From: Pseudoduganella lurida
GTDB taxonomy: Bacteria; Pseudomonadota; Gammaproteobacteria; Burkholderiales; Burkholderiaceae_D
Assembly (NCBI RefSeq): GCF_007830455.1
Contig: NZ_VLLB01000004.1
Span: 310,001 to 374,000 of the forward strand
Length of the DNA: 64,000 bases
Direction of reading: 5' to 3'
This document shows, piece after piece, positions 17,136 through 25,414 of the stretch. Each line of letters starts with the position of its first letter. Positions within the stretch are counted from its first letter, which is position 1. A program made the position numbers and the translations under genes. The notes beneath the pieces were generated by a model, which ran no database searches, was not told the origin of the DNA, and saw nothing but the letters and a program-made list of their open reading frames with translations.

Positions 17136-18152
17136 ATGCCGCTGGGTCCGCAGGATAACGCCGCACCACCCGCCGCGCCGCGCCGGCGCACGCGGGAGCA
17201 CCCCGCCGAAGGGAAATGGCTGGGCACTGCCGAAAGCACCAACGAACGCGACGTGCGCGGCAAGGGCCGCCGGCGCCGCCTGCGCGGCTGGGTGGCGGAC
17301 AAGTCGCAAAGCTGGATCCATCACTGGATGGTGCGCTACACGATCCTGGTGCTGTTCGTCGTGCTGGCACTGCTGTTCGTGGAAGCGGCGAAGGCCCAGG
17401 ACGGGTTCGTTGCCGTGCCCGAGCTGAAGGCGCGCGTCACGGACCAGGCTGGCATGCTGGATGCGCAGCAGAAAGCATCGCTGGAATCCGTGCTCGCCGA
17501 TTACGAAACGCGTACCGGCAGCCAGATCGCCATCCTGCTCGTGAAATCGACGGCGCCGGAAGCGATCGAGCAGTACAGCATCCGCGTCACCGATGCCTGG
17601 AAGCTGGGCCGCAAGGGTGTCGACGATGGCGTGCTGCTGGTGGTCGCCAAGGACAATCCCGCGGCACTGCGCCGCCTGCGCATCGAGGCGGGCCGCGGCG
17701 TGCAGGGCTCGCTGACGGACGCCCAGTCGAAACGGGTGCTGCAGGACGTGATCGCTCCCCACTTTCGCAACAACGATTACTACGGCGGGCTGACGGCGGG
17801 CGTGTCCGCCATCGCCACGCTGCTCGACAAGGAACAGTTCCCCGCCCCGCAGAAACCAAGCGCACAGCCGGCCCAGAAGAATGATGGCGGCAGCGGCTGG
17901 CTGCTGCCCCTGCTGCTGGTCGGCGCCTTCGTGCTGCTGCCGATGCTGCGCGGCCGCCGCCGCAGCAGCGGCCTGCACCGTTCCGGCTGGGGTTCCGATG
18001 CGGCCGGCGTGCTGATCGGCAGCGCCATCGGCAGTGCGCTCGGCCAGCGTGGCGGCTTCGGCGGCGGCGGTGGCGGGTTCGGTGGCGGCGGCGGCTTCGG
18101 TGGCGGCGGTGGCGGCAGCTTCGATGGCGGCGGCGCCTCGGGAGACTGGTGA
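17136..18152 (+). CDS. TPM-domain (YgcG-type) membrane protein
   Basis: The protein has 338 residues. An unusual ~55-residue Arg/Pro-rich cytoplasmic head precedes a membrane helix (VRYTILVLFVVLALLFVEAA). An extracytoplasmic TPM domain follows (VTDQAGMLDAQQKASLESVL, WKLGRKGVDDGVLLVVAKD), then a second helix and a Gly-rich tail (GGGGGFGGGGGFGGG). This TPM, helix, Gly-rich tail plan is the standard YgcG form. The ATG at 17136 has AGGAAAG upstream and lies 18 bases after lemA. Its stop overlaps the next gene (ATGA). Confidence 0.88.
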   Translation: MPLGPQDNAAPPAAPRRRTREHPAEGKWLGTAESTNERDVRGKGRRRRLRGWVADKSQSWIHHWMVRYTILVLFVVLALLFVEAAKAQDGFVAVPELKARVTDQAGMLDAQQKASLESVLADYETRTGSQIAILLVKSTAPEAIEQYSIRVTDAWKLGRKGVDDGVLLVVAKDNPAALRRLRIEAGRGVQGSLTDAQSKRVLQDVIAPHFRNNDYYGGLTAGVSAIATLLDKEQFPAPQKPSAQPAQKNDGGSGWLLPLLLVGAFVLLPMLRGRRRSSGLHRSGWGSDAAGVLIGSAIGSALGQRGGFGGGGGGFGGGGGFGGGGGGSFDGGGASGDW

Positions 18153-18664
18153 TGACGGACTTTTCCACCCGCGCGCGCCGCGCCTGGCGCCACCTGTCCA
18201 CCGGCGCCGGCACGGGCAAGCGCTGCTTCCCGCAAGCGACGCTGGAAGCGATTGCGGCCGCCATCGCCGAGGGCGAAACGCGGCACCGCGCCGAAGTGCG
18301 GCTGATCGTCGAACCGGCACTGCCGTTCGGCGCGGCCTGGGGCGGCGTGGGCAACCGCGACCGGGCCCGCGCGCTGTTCGCGCACTACGGCATCTGGGAC
18401 ACGGAAGAAAACTGCGGCGTGCTGATCTACGTGAACCTGGCCGACCATGCCGTCGACATCGTGGCCGACCGCAACGTCGGGCGCCTGATCACGGAAGGCG
18501 AATGGCAGGCCGTGTGCGCAACGATGACGGCCGCCTACAAGCGCGGCGATTTCCGGGAGGGCAGCGTGGCGGCATTGCGCCAGCTGGCCGACCTGCTGCA
18601 GCGGCACTTCCCCGCGGATGGTGCCCGTCCCAACCAGCTGTCGAACGAGGCCATCATCCTGTGA
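18152..18664 (+). CDS. Second TPM-domain protein (soluble)
   Basis: This 170-residue TPM-domain protein lacks a signal peptide and membrane helices. The domain signature WDTEENCGVLIYVNLADHAVDIVADRNVGRLI is clear. It starts at the ATG overlapping the previous stop, so translation is coupled. The LemA, membrane TPM, cytoplasmic TPM order recurs in Proteobacteria and is thought to act at the cell envelope, but no enzymatic role is established. Confidence 0.85.
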   Translation: MTDFSTRARRAWRHLSTGAGTGKRCFPQATLEAIAAAIAEGETRHRAEVRLIVEPALPFGAAWGGVGNRDRARALFAHYGIWDTEENCGVLIYVNLADHAVDIVADRNVGRLITEGEWQAVCATMTAAYKRGDFREGSVAALRQLADLLQRHFPADGARPNQLSNEAIIL

Positions 18665-18721
18665 CGGCATACGGCGCATAAAGATATGCGCGCCACATAT
18701 ATCTCATATCGAAAATGAAAA

Positions 18722-18751
18722 TTGGACGCATATGTGGCCGGACAGCATAAT
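18722..18751 (+). promoter_or_regulatory. Sigma-70-like promoter of candidate sRNA
   Basis: TTGGAC (18722-18727) and CATAAT (18746-18751) are separated by 18 bases. The predicted start near 18758 yields a ~62-nt transcript ending at the terminator at 18791-18819. The downstream RNA has no open reading frame, which supports a dedicated sRNA promoter. Confidence 0.5.
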
Positions 18752-18757
18752 GCACCT

Positions 18758-18819
18758 GTCTCCACTATTCTCCTCCAAGATAATAGTTTGAAGCCCGCCA
18801 CCGAGCGGGCTTTTTTTTT
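18758..18819 (+). ncRNA. Candidate cuckoo-like small RNA with CUCCUCC loop
   Basis: The predicted ~62-nt RNA has a 6-bp stem ACTATT/AATAGT (18764-18787) presenting a 12-nt loop CTCCTCCAAGAT. A strong terminator hairpin follows (AAGCCCGC / GCGGGCTT at 18791-18812, T-run to 18819). A short RNA whose loop exposes a CUCCUCC anti-Shine-Dalgarno motif immediately before a terminator is the layout of the cuckoo/CcsR RNA class. The structure is read from sequence; membership and expression are inferred. The usual DUF1127 neighbour is not seen. Confidence 0.5.
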
Positions 18820-18894
18820 GCCCTTTTTTTTGCCGGCGCGATTCCACTTGCGCGCTGTCATTACGACGTCACATAGCCTGCCTATACTCGACAC

Positions 18895-19086
18895 ATCTGC
18901 CACACACGCAACCGATATGCGTGGTGGCAGACCAGGTGTGCTCCGGCACACCGCTCCGAATTCGCTGCAAAGGTTTTTCCTGGTGTTCCGCTGTTCGTTT
19001 TCCTGATGTCTGCCTGTCGCTTCGACCGCACCTTCTCTTGGCCCGGACAGGGTTTGGCCCGCTGACTGCAGCGGGCTTCTTTTTTG
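18895..19086 (+). ncRNA. Structured untranslated RNA or attenuated leader before the VanZ-like gene
   Basis: A promoter-like TTACGA (18861) - 16 bases - TATACT (18883-18888) predicts a start near 18895. The RNA would hold hairpin TCTGCCAC...GTGGCAGA (18896-18931) with an inner ACGCA/TGCGT stem, then hairpin GGTGTGC-TCCG-GCACACC (18935-18952). It ends in a terminator GCCCGCTG-ACTG-CAGCGGGC plus TTCTTTTTT (19057-19086). The candidate VanZ ATG lies 6 bases after it, so the RNA may be a stand-alone sRNA or a conditional leader. It does not look like 6S RNA. Confidence 0.45.
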
Positions 19087-19091
19087 CCGGC

Positions 19092-19535
19092 ATGTTAAGG
19101 TGGTATTTTCTCCATCGCTGGCTTCTCCAGTTTTCCGCCGTGCTGAAACTCCTGCATACCCTGTTCCTCACTTCCGATCACGCCCGCCTGCGCTACTGGG
19201 GTGCCATGACGCTGTTCGCGCTCATCGTGGTCATCGGCTCGATCCCCGGCGCCCGTGCCGATGCCGCCGAAGTGGCTTCCGGCATCGTGCTGCATTCCTG
19301 CGCCTATGCCGTGCTGGCGTTCCTGATCTTTACCGGCAGCCGCGGCGTGCCGGCCCAGCGCGCCATCAAGAGCGTGCTGACGATCGCCGCGTTCGGCGCC
19401 ATCGATGAATTCGTGCAGAGCTTCCTGCCGTACCGCCATGGCGCGGTCAGCGACTGGGTGGTGGACTGCACCGCTGCGGTGCTGATGGCAACCGTCATGT
19501 GGGCGCTGTGGACGACGCGGAAAGTGCCGGCCTGA
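19092..19535 (+). CDS. VanZ-like membrane protein
   Basis: This 147-residue protein has about four hydrophobic helices and the VanZ-type ending AAFGAIDEFVQSFLPYRHGAVSDWVVDCTAAVL, including the DExxQ and D-x-x-x-D pattern. VanZ-like proteins are small inner-membrane proteins of unclear chemistry; the name comes from teicoplanin resistance but is not evidence for it. The ATG at 19092 follows a terminator T-run with no Shine-Dalgarno sequence. GTG at 19140 is an alternative start that would still keep all the helices. Confidence 0.75.
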   Translation: MLRWYFLHRWLLQFSAVLKLLHTLFLTSDHARLRYWGAMTLFALIVVIGSIPGARADAAEVASGIVLHSCAYAVLAFLIFTGSRGVPAQRAIKSVLTIAAFGAIDEFVQSFLPYRHGAVSDWVVDCTAAVLMATVMWALWTTRKVPA

Positions 19536-19590
19536 TCCGGCCACCCAGATACGGCCGCGTCCCTGCAGGCGGAACGTGCAATCCAGTAGC

Positions 19591-19604
19591 TTGAGCTGGA
19601 TCAA
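19591..19604 (+). promoter_or_regulatory. FNR-like site upstream of the Ser/Gly lipoprotein gene
   Basis: TTGAGCTGGATCAA matches TTGAT-N4-ATCAA at nine of ten positions. It is centred about 90 bases upstream of the ATG at 19687. One mismatch and the larger distance make it weaker than the two boxes at 4342 and 5539. Confidence 0.35.
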
Positions 19605-19686
19605 TCAGTCGCCCCCGCCCGAGAACACTTCCCCCGCCGCCGGCTCTTACTTCTGTTCGGGCATCCAGCCCATGGGAGACCAGATC

Positions 19687-20361
19687 ATGAGAGCAATAAC
19701 AATCAGTAAGGCCATGACAAGCTGTACCCGGAGGATGGCGGCGCTGGCAGCTTGCCTGGCGCTCGGTGCCTGTGCGGGCATGGAGGGCGAAGGCTCCGGC
19801 AGTTCGGCTTCGGGGAGCACGGGCAGTGGCCCGGGCAGCGCGTTCCGGGACAACGGCATGGAGGGCAACAGCCGGACCGGCAGCACCGGCAAGGACAATA
19901 GCAGTGGCAGCTCCATGAGGGACAATCCGGGCAGCGGCAGTTCCAGCAGCGGCAGTTCCAGCAGCGGCAGTTCCAGCAGCGGTAATTCGAGCAGCGGTAG
20001 CTCCAGCAGCGGTACCGAAACCAGCCCGCCTGACAAATCGATGGATTCCGGCGGGATGGCAAGCGGGAGCGGGGCAATGGGCGCCACGGGCGGCAGCATG
20101 GGCATGCCCGGCTGGCGGGGCACGATCCAGTCGATCGAACCGATGACGCGCCAGCAGGCCGGCATCGGCGTTGGCGGGTCGGTGGGTGCGGCGGCGGCCG
20201 GCGGTGCGATGCCGGATGCCGGGGCGCCGTCGGACCGCGTCTACCGCGTCACCCTGCGCACCGAGGATGGCGGCATGCAGAGCGTGGTCGTCGACAAGGC
20301 GCCGGAGTACAAGGTGGGCGACCGCGTCATGTACAGCAACGGCGCCTTCCAGCGCCAGTAA
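19687..20361 (+). CDS. Ser/Gly-repeat lipoprotein of unknown function
   Basis: This 224-residue protein has a signal peptide and lipobox (LACLALGAC, Cys near residue 29), so it should be a lipid-anchored envelope protein. A long Ser/Gly region follows, with in-frame 15-bp repeats encoding GSSSS at 19930-20015. A folded C-terminal segment (WRGTIQSIEPMTRQQAGIGVGGSVGAAAAGGAM, then a beta-rich VYRVTLRTEDGGMQSVVVDK) resembles the glycine-zipper/SH3-like end of outer-membrane lipoproteins. The exact role is unknown. It lies behind the weak FNR-like site. Confidence 0.75.
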   Translation: MRAITISKAMTSCTRRMAALAACLALGACAGMEGEGSGSSASGSTGSGPGSAFRDNGMEGNSRTGSTGKDNSSGSSMRDNPGSGSSSSGSSSSGSSSSGNSSSGSSSSGTETSPPDKSMDSGGMASGSGAMGATGGSMGMPGWRGTIQSIEPMTRQQAGIGVGGSVGAAAAGGAMPDAGAPSDRVYRVTLRTEDGGMQSVVVDKAPEYKVGDRVMYSNGAFQRQ

Positions 20362-20409
20362 GCCAGCCAGGCGCCTCGGCATGCCGGGCGCCCGCTTTGG
20401 CGCTGGCGG

Positions 20410-21348
20410 TCAATACACTTTCTGAACGTCGTAGCCGCGCTGGCGCAGCAGTTCGGGGATGCCCTTGTCGCCCACCAGGTGCAGGAGGCCGATGCCCACG
20501 AAGGCCACCTGGTCGCTGCGCATGATGGCCTCGATATGCGCCGTCATTTCCGGGTTGCGCTTGCCGAGGAGCGTGCGGTCCATGAAGGTGGCGGAGACGC
20601 TGTCCCCGGCGGTCAGCTCGCGGGCGAGCGCCGTGATGCGCCCGGCATCGGCATTGCTCCACGCATCGATGAGGCCGGCAGACTTCTGCAGCGCCCTGCC
20701 GCTGGCCAGGTCGTCCAGGTTTTCCAGCAGATAGCGTTCCTGTTGCGCATCGTCCAGCGAAGAAAACAGGCTGAGCTGATATTCGGCCGTCTCCAGTTCG
20801 CGCACCGGTTTCTTCTGCTGCACGGCGGCCGACAGCAGGAACCCTTCCACGCCATTGCTGCGATGGTAGCCACTGCGCTCGATCTCGCCACCGACGAGGA
20901 TATTGGCCACCAGCCACGGCCGATAAGTCTCGACACTGCGCAATGGCAGGTTTGCTTTTGCCAAGGCCTTTTCCAGCAACGCCAATGCCGCCGGCGACAG
21001 GTGATTCACGATCGAATCGCCGGCCGGGTAATAACCGTATTTCGTGAGCGCCTGCTGGAACGGTTCGGCCACGCGCGTATCGAGTTCCAGAACCAGGGCA
21101 CTGGAGTCGGCCAGTGCGCGCGTCACTTCCGGCTCGAGCGGGAAAAAGCCCTGCTTGCCCACGTGGACCGTTCCGAACAGGTAGCTGGTCCTGCCCTCGT
21201 GCGTGACCCGGTACAGGGCGCCGCGTTTCGGCACGGCTGCCGGGACGATGGGCTCCCCGGGTACCGACTGGGTCGGCATATTCATTTCCACGCCCTGCGC
21301 CACGCAGGCAATCGACAGGACGATGGAGCAGATCAGATAACGCAGCAT
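20410..21348 (-). CDS. TraB/GumN family protein
   Basis: This 312-residue secreted protein has a signal peptide (MLRYLICSIVLSIACVAQG). The TraB/GumN core includes YLFGTVHVGKQGF with the GxxH-type motif and ends in VAFVGIGLLHLVGDKGIPELLRQRGYDV. The family has a ChaN/Tiki-like fold and is predicted to be metalloproteases; substrates are unknown. The start at 21348 is chosen because the signal peptide begins there; the frame extends 30 residues upstream without conservation. A ~440-base region separates it from the divergent hybrid kinase. Confidence 0.88.
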   Translation of the reverse strand: MLRYLICSIVLSIACVAQGVEMNMPTQSVPGEPIVPAAVPKRGALYRVTHEGRTSYLFGTVHVGKQGFFPLEPEVTRALADSSALVLELDTRVAEPFQQALTKYGYYPAGDSIVNHLSPAALALLEKALAKANLPLRSVETYRPWLVANILVGGEIERSGYHRSNGVEGFLLSAAVQQKKPVRELETAEYQLSLFSSLDDAQQERYLLENLDDLASGRALQKSAGLIDAWSNADAGRITALARELTAGDSVSATFMDRTLLGKRNPEMTAHIEAIMRSDQVAFVGIGLLHLVGDKGIPELLRQRGYDVQKVY

Positions 21349-21787
21349 GCAATTCCCAAGCCGGCCTCGCGAGGCGGCAATCAAAATGACAACGGTAATG
21401 CCCGCAGTGGCCGGGGCATGGGCCGGAGAGCGCGCCATGCGCGTCTATTTCTGATGGTAAAGGAATTTGTGCGCTGCGGCTATTCAATCGCACGACGCGC
21501 GAGATAATCGCAAGACCCGTGCAACAAAACATTGCCAAAATAACCCCGATACGGTGCCATTTATAACCGGGTCGACAAGATCATAATCAAAACGGCATTA
21601 TATGGACGGTTCGCGTGATATTTTATAAACATGATTGTTTCGCCAATTAGGCGCGCCATCGGATTGCCGGCGGCAGCTGCACGCGACGCTCTCTTGATCG
21701 GGGCAAGGAAAGGCTGTCATGGACGCGAAGCTATGGTAACGTCACAATAGTTACACCAAATACACTATTCCCGATCGTCCATTTTCC
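21349..21787. promoter_or_regulatory. Intergenic region with divergent promoters (TraB / hybrid kinase)
   Basis: The 439 bases contain no gene. A/T-rich patches near 21590-21640 (TTATATGG, TGATATTTTATAAAC) are the likely promoter area. An imperfect inverted repeat GGTAAC...GTTACACC at 21735-21757 lies about 30 bases before the kinase GTG and could be an operator. Nothing else was recognised. Confidence 0.35.
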
Positions 21788-24061
21788 GTGCAGACACGCT
21801 CCGGCCAACCGCCCGTCCACGTGCACCCGCGCCTGCCGACCATCCGGTTCCGGCTGGTGCTGCTGGTATTGAGCTGCGTGCTGCCCGCCGCGATCGTTTC
21901 GGCCTTCCTGATCTACGACCATTACCGCGTCGAGCGGGCCAGCCTGCTGGGCGAGGCAATGGCCACGGCGCGGTCGATGGTGGCGGTGGTCGACCGCGAT
22001 TTCGATACCGTCACGACGGCCTTGCGCACGCTGTCCGTCTCGGATGCCCTGGACCTGCCGGACCGCTCCAACTTCCGCCGCCAGGCTGCCAATGTGCACG
22101 CCATCCTGCCGATCACGGAAGTGGTGCTGTACGACCCCATCACCCACCAGCAGCTGATGAACACCACGGTCGGCACGCCGCTGCCGGATCCCGGCAATGC
22201 CGAGCTGCTGCGCGAAGTGCTGCGCACCGGCCAGCCGGTCGTCACCGGCACGGTGCGCAATGCGCGCGGCAACGGCAGCATCACCGTGGCCGTGCCCGTG
22301 CTGCGCGACGGCGTGGTGCGCTACGTGCTCGCGGCCGAGGTGCTGCCGGCGGCGCTCAGCACGATCCTCACGGACCAGAAGATCCCGGAACACTGGCGCG
22401 CCGCGATCCTCGATGCCGACTACCGCATCGTCGCCCGCAATGTCGACATCGCCCGCTACCGGGGCCGCCTGCCGGAAGCCGACGTCATCGCACGCATGCG
22501 CGCCCGGCCGGAGGACACTTTCGACGGCACCACCGTCGACGACCGCCACGTGGTGATGCTGTACAGCCGCTCCGCCAAGTCCGGCTGGAGCGTGACGCTG
22601 GGCGTACCGCACCGCACGCTGGCGGCGGGCCTGCTGCGCACGCTCGAATCGCTGATCATCGCCACCGTCGTGATCCTGGCGCTGGGCCTGGGCATGGCCT
22701 GGCTGGTGGGCGGCCGCATCGCCCGCTCGGTGCAGGCGCTGATCGGACCGGCGACGGAGCTGGGTGCGGGCCGCCAGGTGCATCCGCCGGTCGTCGATTT
22801 CCTGGAGGCGCAGCAGGTGGGCGACTCGCTGGTGCGCGCCGCGGCGGCGCTGGACGATGCGCGCGAGCAGGCCGCCAGCGAGCTGCTGGAACGCCGCGCC
22901 GCCCAGGAAGCGCTGCAGCTCGCGGACGTGCGCAAGGACGAGTTCCTGGCCACCCTGGCGCACGAGCTGCGCAACCCGATGGCGCCGCTCGTCAACGCGC
23001 TGGAGATCATGCGGCTGGCCGGCCCCGGCGCGGCCCCGCCGCCGGCCGTGCTGGACATCATCGGCCGCCAGCTCAAGCAGATGGTGCGCCTCGTCGACGA
23101 CCTGCTCGATGTCTCGCGCATCACCACGGACAAGCTGGGCATCCGCACCGAAGCGGTGGTGCTGCAGGACGTCGTCTCGCATTCGCTGGAGACGGCCGGG
23201 CCCCTGATCGGCCAGCGCCGCCATGCGCTGGCCGTGCACGTGCCCGATAGTCCGGTGCTGCTGCGCGCCGATGCCACGCGCCTGGCGCAAGTATTTTCGA
23301 ACCTGCTGAACAACGCGGCCAAGTACACGCCGAACGGCGGCAGCATCGCGCTGCACGCCGTCTGCCTGCCGGAGGGCGGCCGGGTGCGCATCGACATCAG
23401 CGACAACGGCATCGGCATCGCCAGCGACGTGCTGCCCCATGTGTTCGACATCTTCTACCAGGCCGACCGGTCGCTGGGCCGCTCGCAGGCCGGACTCGGG
23501 ATCGGCCTGTCGCTGGCACGCCGGCTCGTCGAGCTGCACGGCGGCACGTTGTCCGCCGCCAGCCCCGGCAAGGGCCTGGGCAGCACCTTCAGCGTCGAGC
23601 TGCCGGTGGCCGCCGATGCCACCGCGCCCGTGCCCGAGCGCGACAACGCCGGCGGCGCGCTGCCGCCGCTGCGCGTGCTGGTGGCCGACGACAACATCGA
23701 CCACGCCAACACGCTGCGCACGCTGCTGATGGCGGCGGGCCAGACGGTGAACGTGTGCTACGACGGCCTGTCCGCCCTGCGCAGTGCCGAGGCGTTCGAT
23801 CCGCAGATCGCCTTCCTCGATATCGGCATGCCGCGCATGGATGGCTACGAGCTGGCGCGCCGCCTGCGGAGCGAACCGCGCCACCGCGACTGCCTGCTGG
23901 TGGCCGTCACCGGCTGGGGCCAGGACCGCGACCAGCAGCGCTCGCAGGCCGCCGGCTTCGACCGCCACGTCGTCAAGCCGCTGCAGCCGGCGCAGCTGCG
24001 CGCCCTCCTGCAGGAACGCGCCAGCCGTGCCACAATGGCTGACACCGCCCAGGTGCGCTGA
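21788..24061 (+). CDS. Hybrid sensor histidine kinase with receiver domain
   Basis: The protein has 757 residues: a membrane helix near residues 20-42, a periplasmic double-Cache-like sensor (SVSDALDLPDRSNFRRQ ... SGWSVTLGVP), and a second helix near 285-305. HisKA follows with His392 in LAHELRNPM, then HATPase (DNGIGIASDVLPHVFDIF) and a C-terminal REC domain with Asp678 in AFLDIGMPRMDG. It probably senses a small periplasmic ligand and passes phosphate through its own receiver to an unlinked phosphotransfer protein. Translation starts at GTG 21788. No response regulator is adjacent. Confidence 0.9.
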   Translation: MQTRSGQPPVHVHPRLPTIRFRLVLLVLSCVLPAAIVSAFLIYDHYRVERASLLGEAMATARSMVAVVDRDFDTVTTALRTLSVSDALDLPDRSNFRRQAANVHAILPITEVVLYDPITHQQLMNTTVGTPLPDPGNAELLREVLRTGQPVVTGTVRNARGNGSITVAVPVLRDGVVRYVLAAEVLPAALSTILTDQKIPEHWRAAILDADYRIVARNVDIARYRGRLPEADVIARMRARPEDTFDGTTVDDRHVVMLYSRSAKSGWSVTLGVPHRTLAAGLLRTLESLIIATVVILALGLGMAWLVGGRIARSVQALIGPATELGAGRQVHPPVVDFLEAQQVGDSLVRAAAALDDAREQAASELLERRAAQEALQLADVRKDEFLATLAHELRNPMAPLVNALEIMRLAGPGAAPPPAVLDIIGRQLKQMVRLVDDLLDVSRITTDKLGIRTEAVVLQDVVSHSLETAGPLIGQRRHALAVHVPDSPVLLRADATRLAQVFSNLLNNAAKYTPNGGSIALHAVCLPEGGRVRIDISDNGIGIASDVLPHVFDIFYQADRSLGRSQAGLGIGLSLARRLVELHGGTLSAASPGKGLGSTFSVELPVAADATAPVPERDNAGGALPPLRVLVADDNIDHANTLRTLLMAAGQTVNVCYDGLSALRSAEAFDPQIAFLDIGMPRMDGYELARRLRSEPRHRDCLLVAVTGWGQDRDQQRSQAAGFDRHVVKPLQPAQLRALLQERASRATMADTAQVR

Positions 24062-24150
24062 CGGTTTTCCCGTCCGCGAGCACCTCGGGGTCACGTCCAT
24101 AGCCACACGAAAGGCAGGGTCTTGCTTGCAATGGCAGGCACAGCCCTGAC

Positions 24151-25149
24151 ATGCACCCGATGATTCCATTCTCGATACTCGACCTCTCCCCCATCGCCGA
24201 AGGCAGCCACGCCGGCGAGTCGCTGCGCCACACGCTGGACCTGGCGCAGCATGGCGAACGCTGGGGCTTCAACCGCTACTGGCTGGCCGAACACCACGGC
24301 ATGCCGGGCATCGCCAGCGCGGCCACGGCCGTCGTCATCGCGCACGTCGCGGCCGGCACGAACAGCATCCGCGTCGGGGCCGGCGGCATCATGCTGCCCA
24401 ATCACTCGCCGCTGGTGATCGCCGAGCAGTTCGGCACGCTGGAAGCGCTGTACCCGGGCCGCATCGACCTGGGCCTGGGCCGCGCGCCCGGCTCCGACCA
24501 GACCACGGCGCGCGCGCTGCGCCGCAACCTGGGCTCCGATGCCGAAGAGTTCCCGCAGGACGTGCTGGAACTGCAGGACTACATGAGCGACGAGCCGCGC
24601 CAGCGCGTGCTGGCCGTGCCGGGCCACGGTGCCAAGGTGCCGCTGTGGATCCTGGGCTCCAGCCTGTTCGGCGCGCAGCTGGCCGCGCACCTGGGCCTGC
24701 CGTTCGCGTTCGCCTCGCACTTCGCGCCGCAGATGATGATGCAGGCGATCAGCATGTACCGCGCCGGCTTCAAGCCGTCCGCGCAGCTCGACAAGCCGTA
24801 CGTCATGCTGGGCTATAACATCTTCGCCGCCGACACGGACGAGGAAGCCCAGCTGCGCGCCACGTCGATGCAGCAGGCCTTCGTCAACCTGCGCACGGGC
24901 CGGCCGTCGAAGCTGCCGCCGCCGCTGAAGGATTACCGCTCCACGCTGGGTCCACAGGAAAACGCGATGCTCGATTCGGTGCTGTCCTGCACCGCCATCG
25001 GCGCGCCGGACACGGTCGAAGCGCAGCTGCGCGCCTTCATCGCCAGCACGCAGCCGAACGAGCTGATGATCACCTCCCAGATCCACGAGCACGCTGCCCG
25101 GCTGCGTTCCTACGAGATCGTGTCGGAGGTGCACAAGCGGCTGGCCTGA
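24151..25149 (+). CDS. Luciferase-like (LLM) flavin-dependent oxidoreductase
   Basis: This 332-residue bacterial-luciferase-fold monooxygenase is close to the YhbW/MsnO8 group: [33 protein letters not shown] at the N-terminus, [13 protein letters not shown], and [16 protein letters not shown]. Members use FMNH2 and oxygen; the substrate is not predictable from sequence. It is monocistronic by position, followed by an intergenic palindromic tag. Confidence 0.9.
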   Translation: MHPMIPFSILDLSPIAEGSHAGESLRHTLDLAQHGERWGFNRYWLAEHHGMPGIASAATAVVIAHVAAGTNSIRVGAGGIMLPNHSPLVIAEQFGTLEALYPGRIDLGLGRAPGSDQTTARALRRNLGSDAEEFPQDVLELQDYMSDEPRQRVLAVPGHGAKVPLWILGSSLFGAQLAAHLGLPFAFASHFAPQMMMQAISMYRAGFKPSAQLDKPYVMLGYNIFAADTDEEAQLRATSMQQAFVNLRTGRPSKLPPPLKDYRSTLGPQENAMLDSVLSCTAIGAPDTVEAQLRAFIASTQPNELMITSQIHEHAARLRSYEIVSEVHKRLA

Positions 25150-25252
25150 GACGCCGGATGTGCAGCGAGCTGTCGCGCACGGGGTCTGTCCCACAGCGCC
25201 CGCAGCTTCGAAACTGATGTGAGCCGCCTTCCGGCCCGCGGCCGCTGCACGC

Positions 25253-25306
25253 CCGGTGTCCGACATTTTTTCCGGGCGCCGTTCCCGGGAAAGTGTCAGA
25301 CACCGG
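25253..25306. repeat. Imperfect palindromic intergenic tag
   Basis: Arms starting CCGGTGTC (25253) and ending GACACCGG (25306) enclose further matched segments (TTTTTCCGGG / CCCGGGAAA). The upstream 80 bases (CACGGGGTCTGTCCCACAGCGCCC) resemble the sequence near 31000 (CACCGGGGTCTTGCCACAGCGCCC). This marks it as part of the dispersed repeat family described below. Confidence 0.65.
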
Positions 25307-25414
25307 TGTTTGCCACCTCTGCACGAACGCTGCGCTTCATCGCGATTTCCTCGGCTGCCAGCACGGCCCGGCGTTATCCCCTACAATAACGCCCCCGTGC
25401 CACCAGGAGCCGCC

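Noticed and set aside
18895..19086. 6S RNA (ssrS)
   Set aside because: The 5' and 3' ends do not pair over a long stem, there is no central bubble pattern, and the terminator occupies the 3' end.
25256..25414. An N-terminal extension of the MFS gene from 25256
   Set aside because: It runs through a palindromic tag, is not hydrophobic like the rest, and the GTG at 25415 has an AGGAG at ideal spacing.
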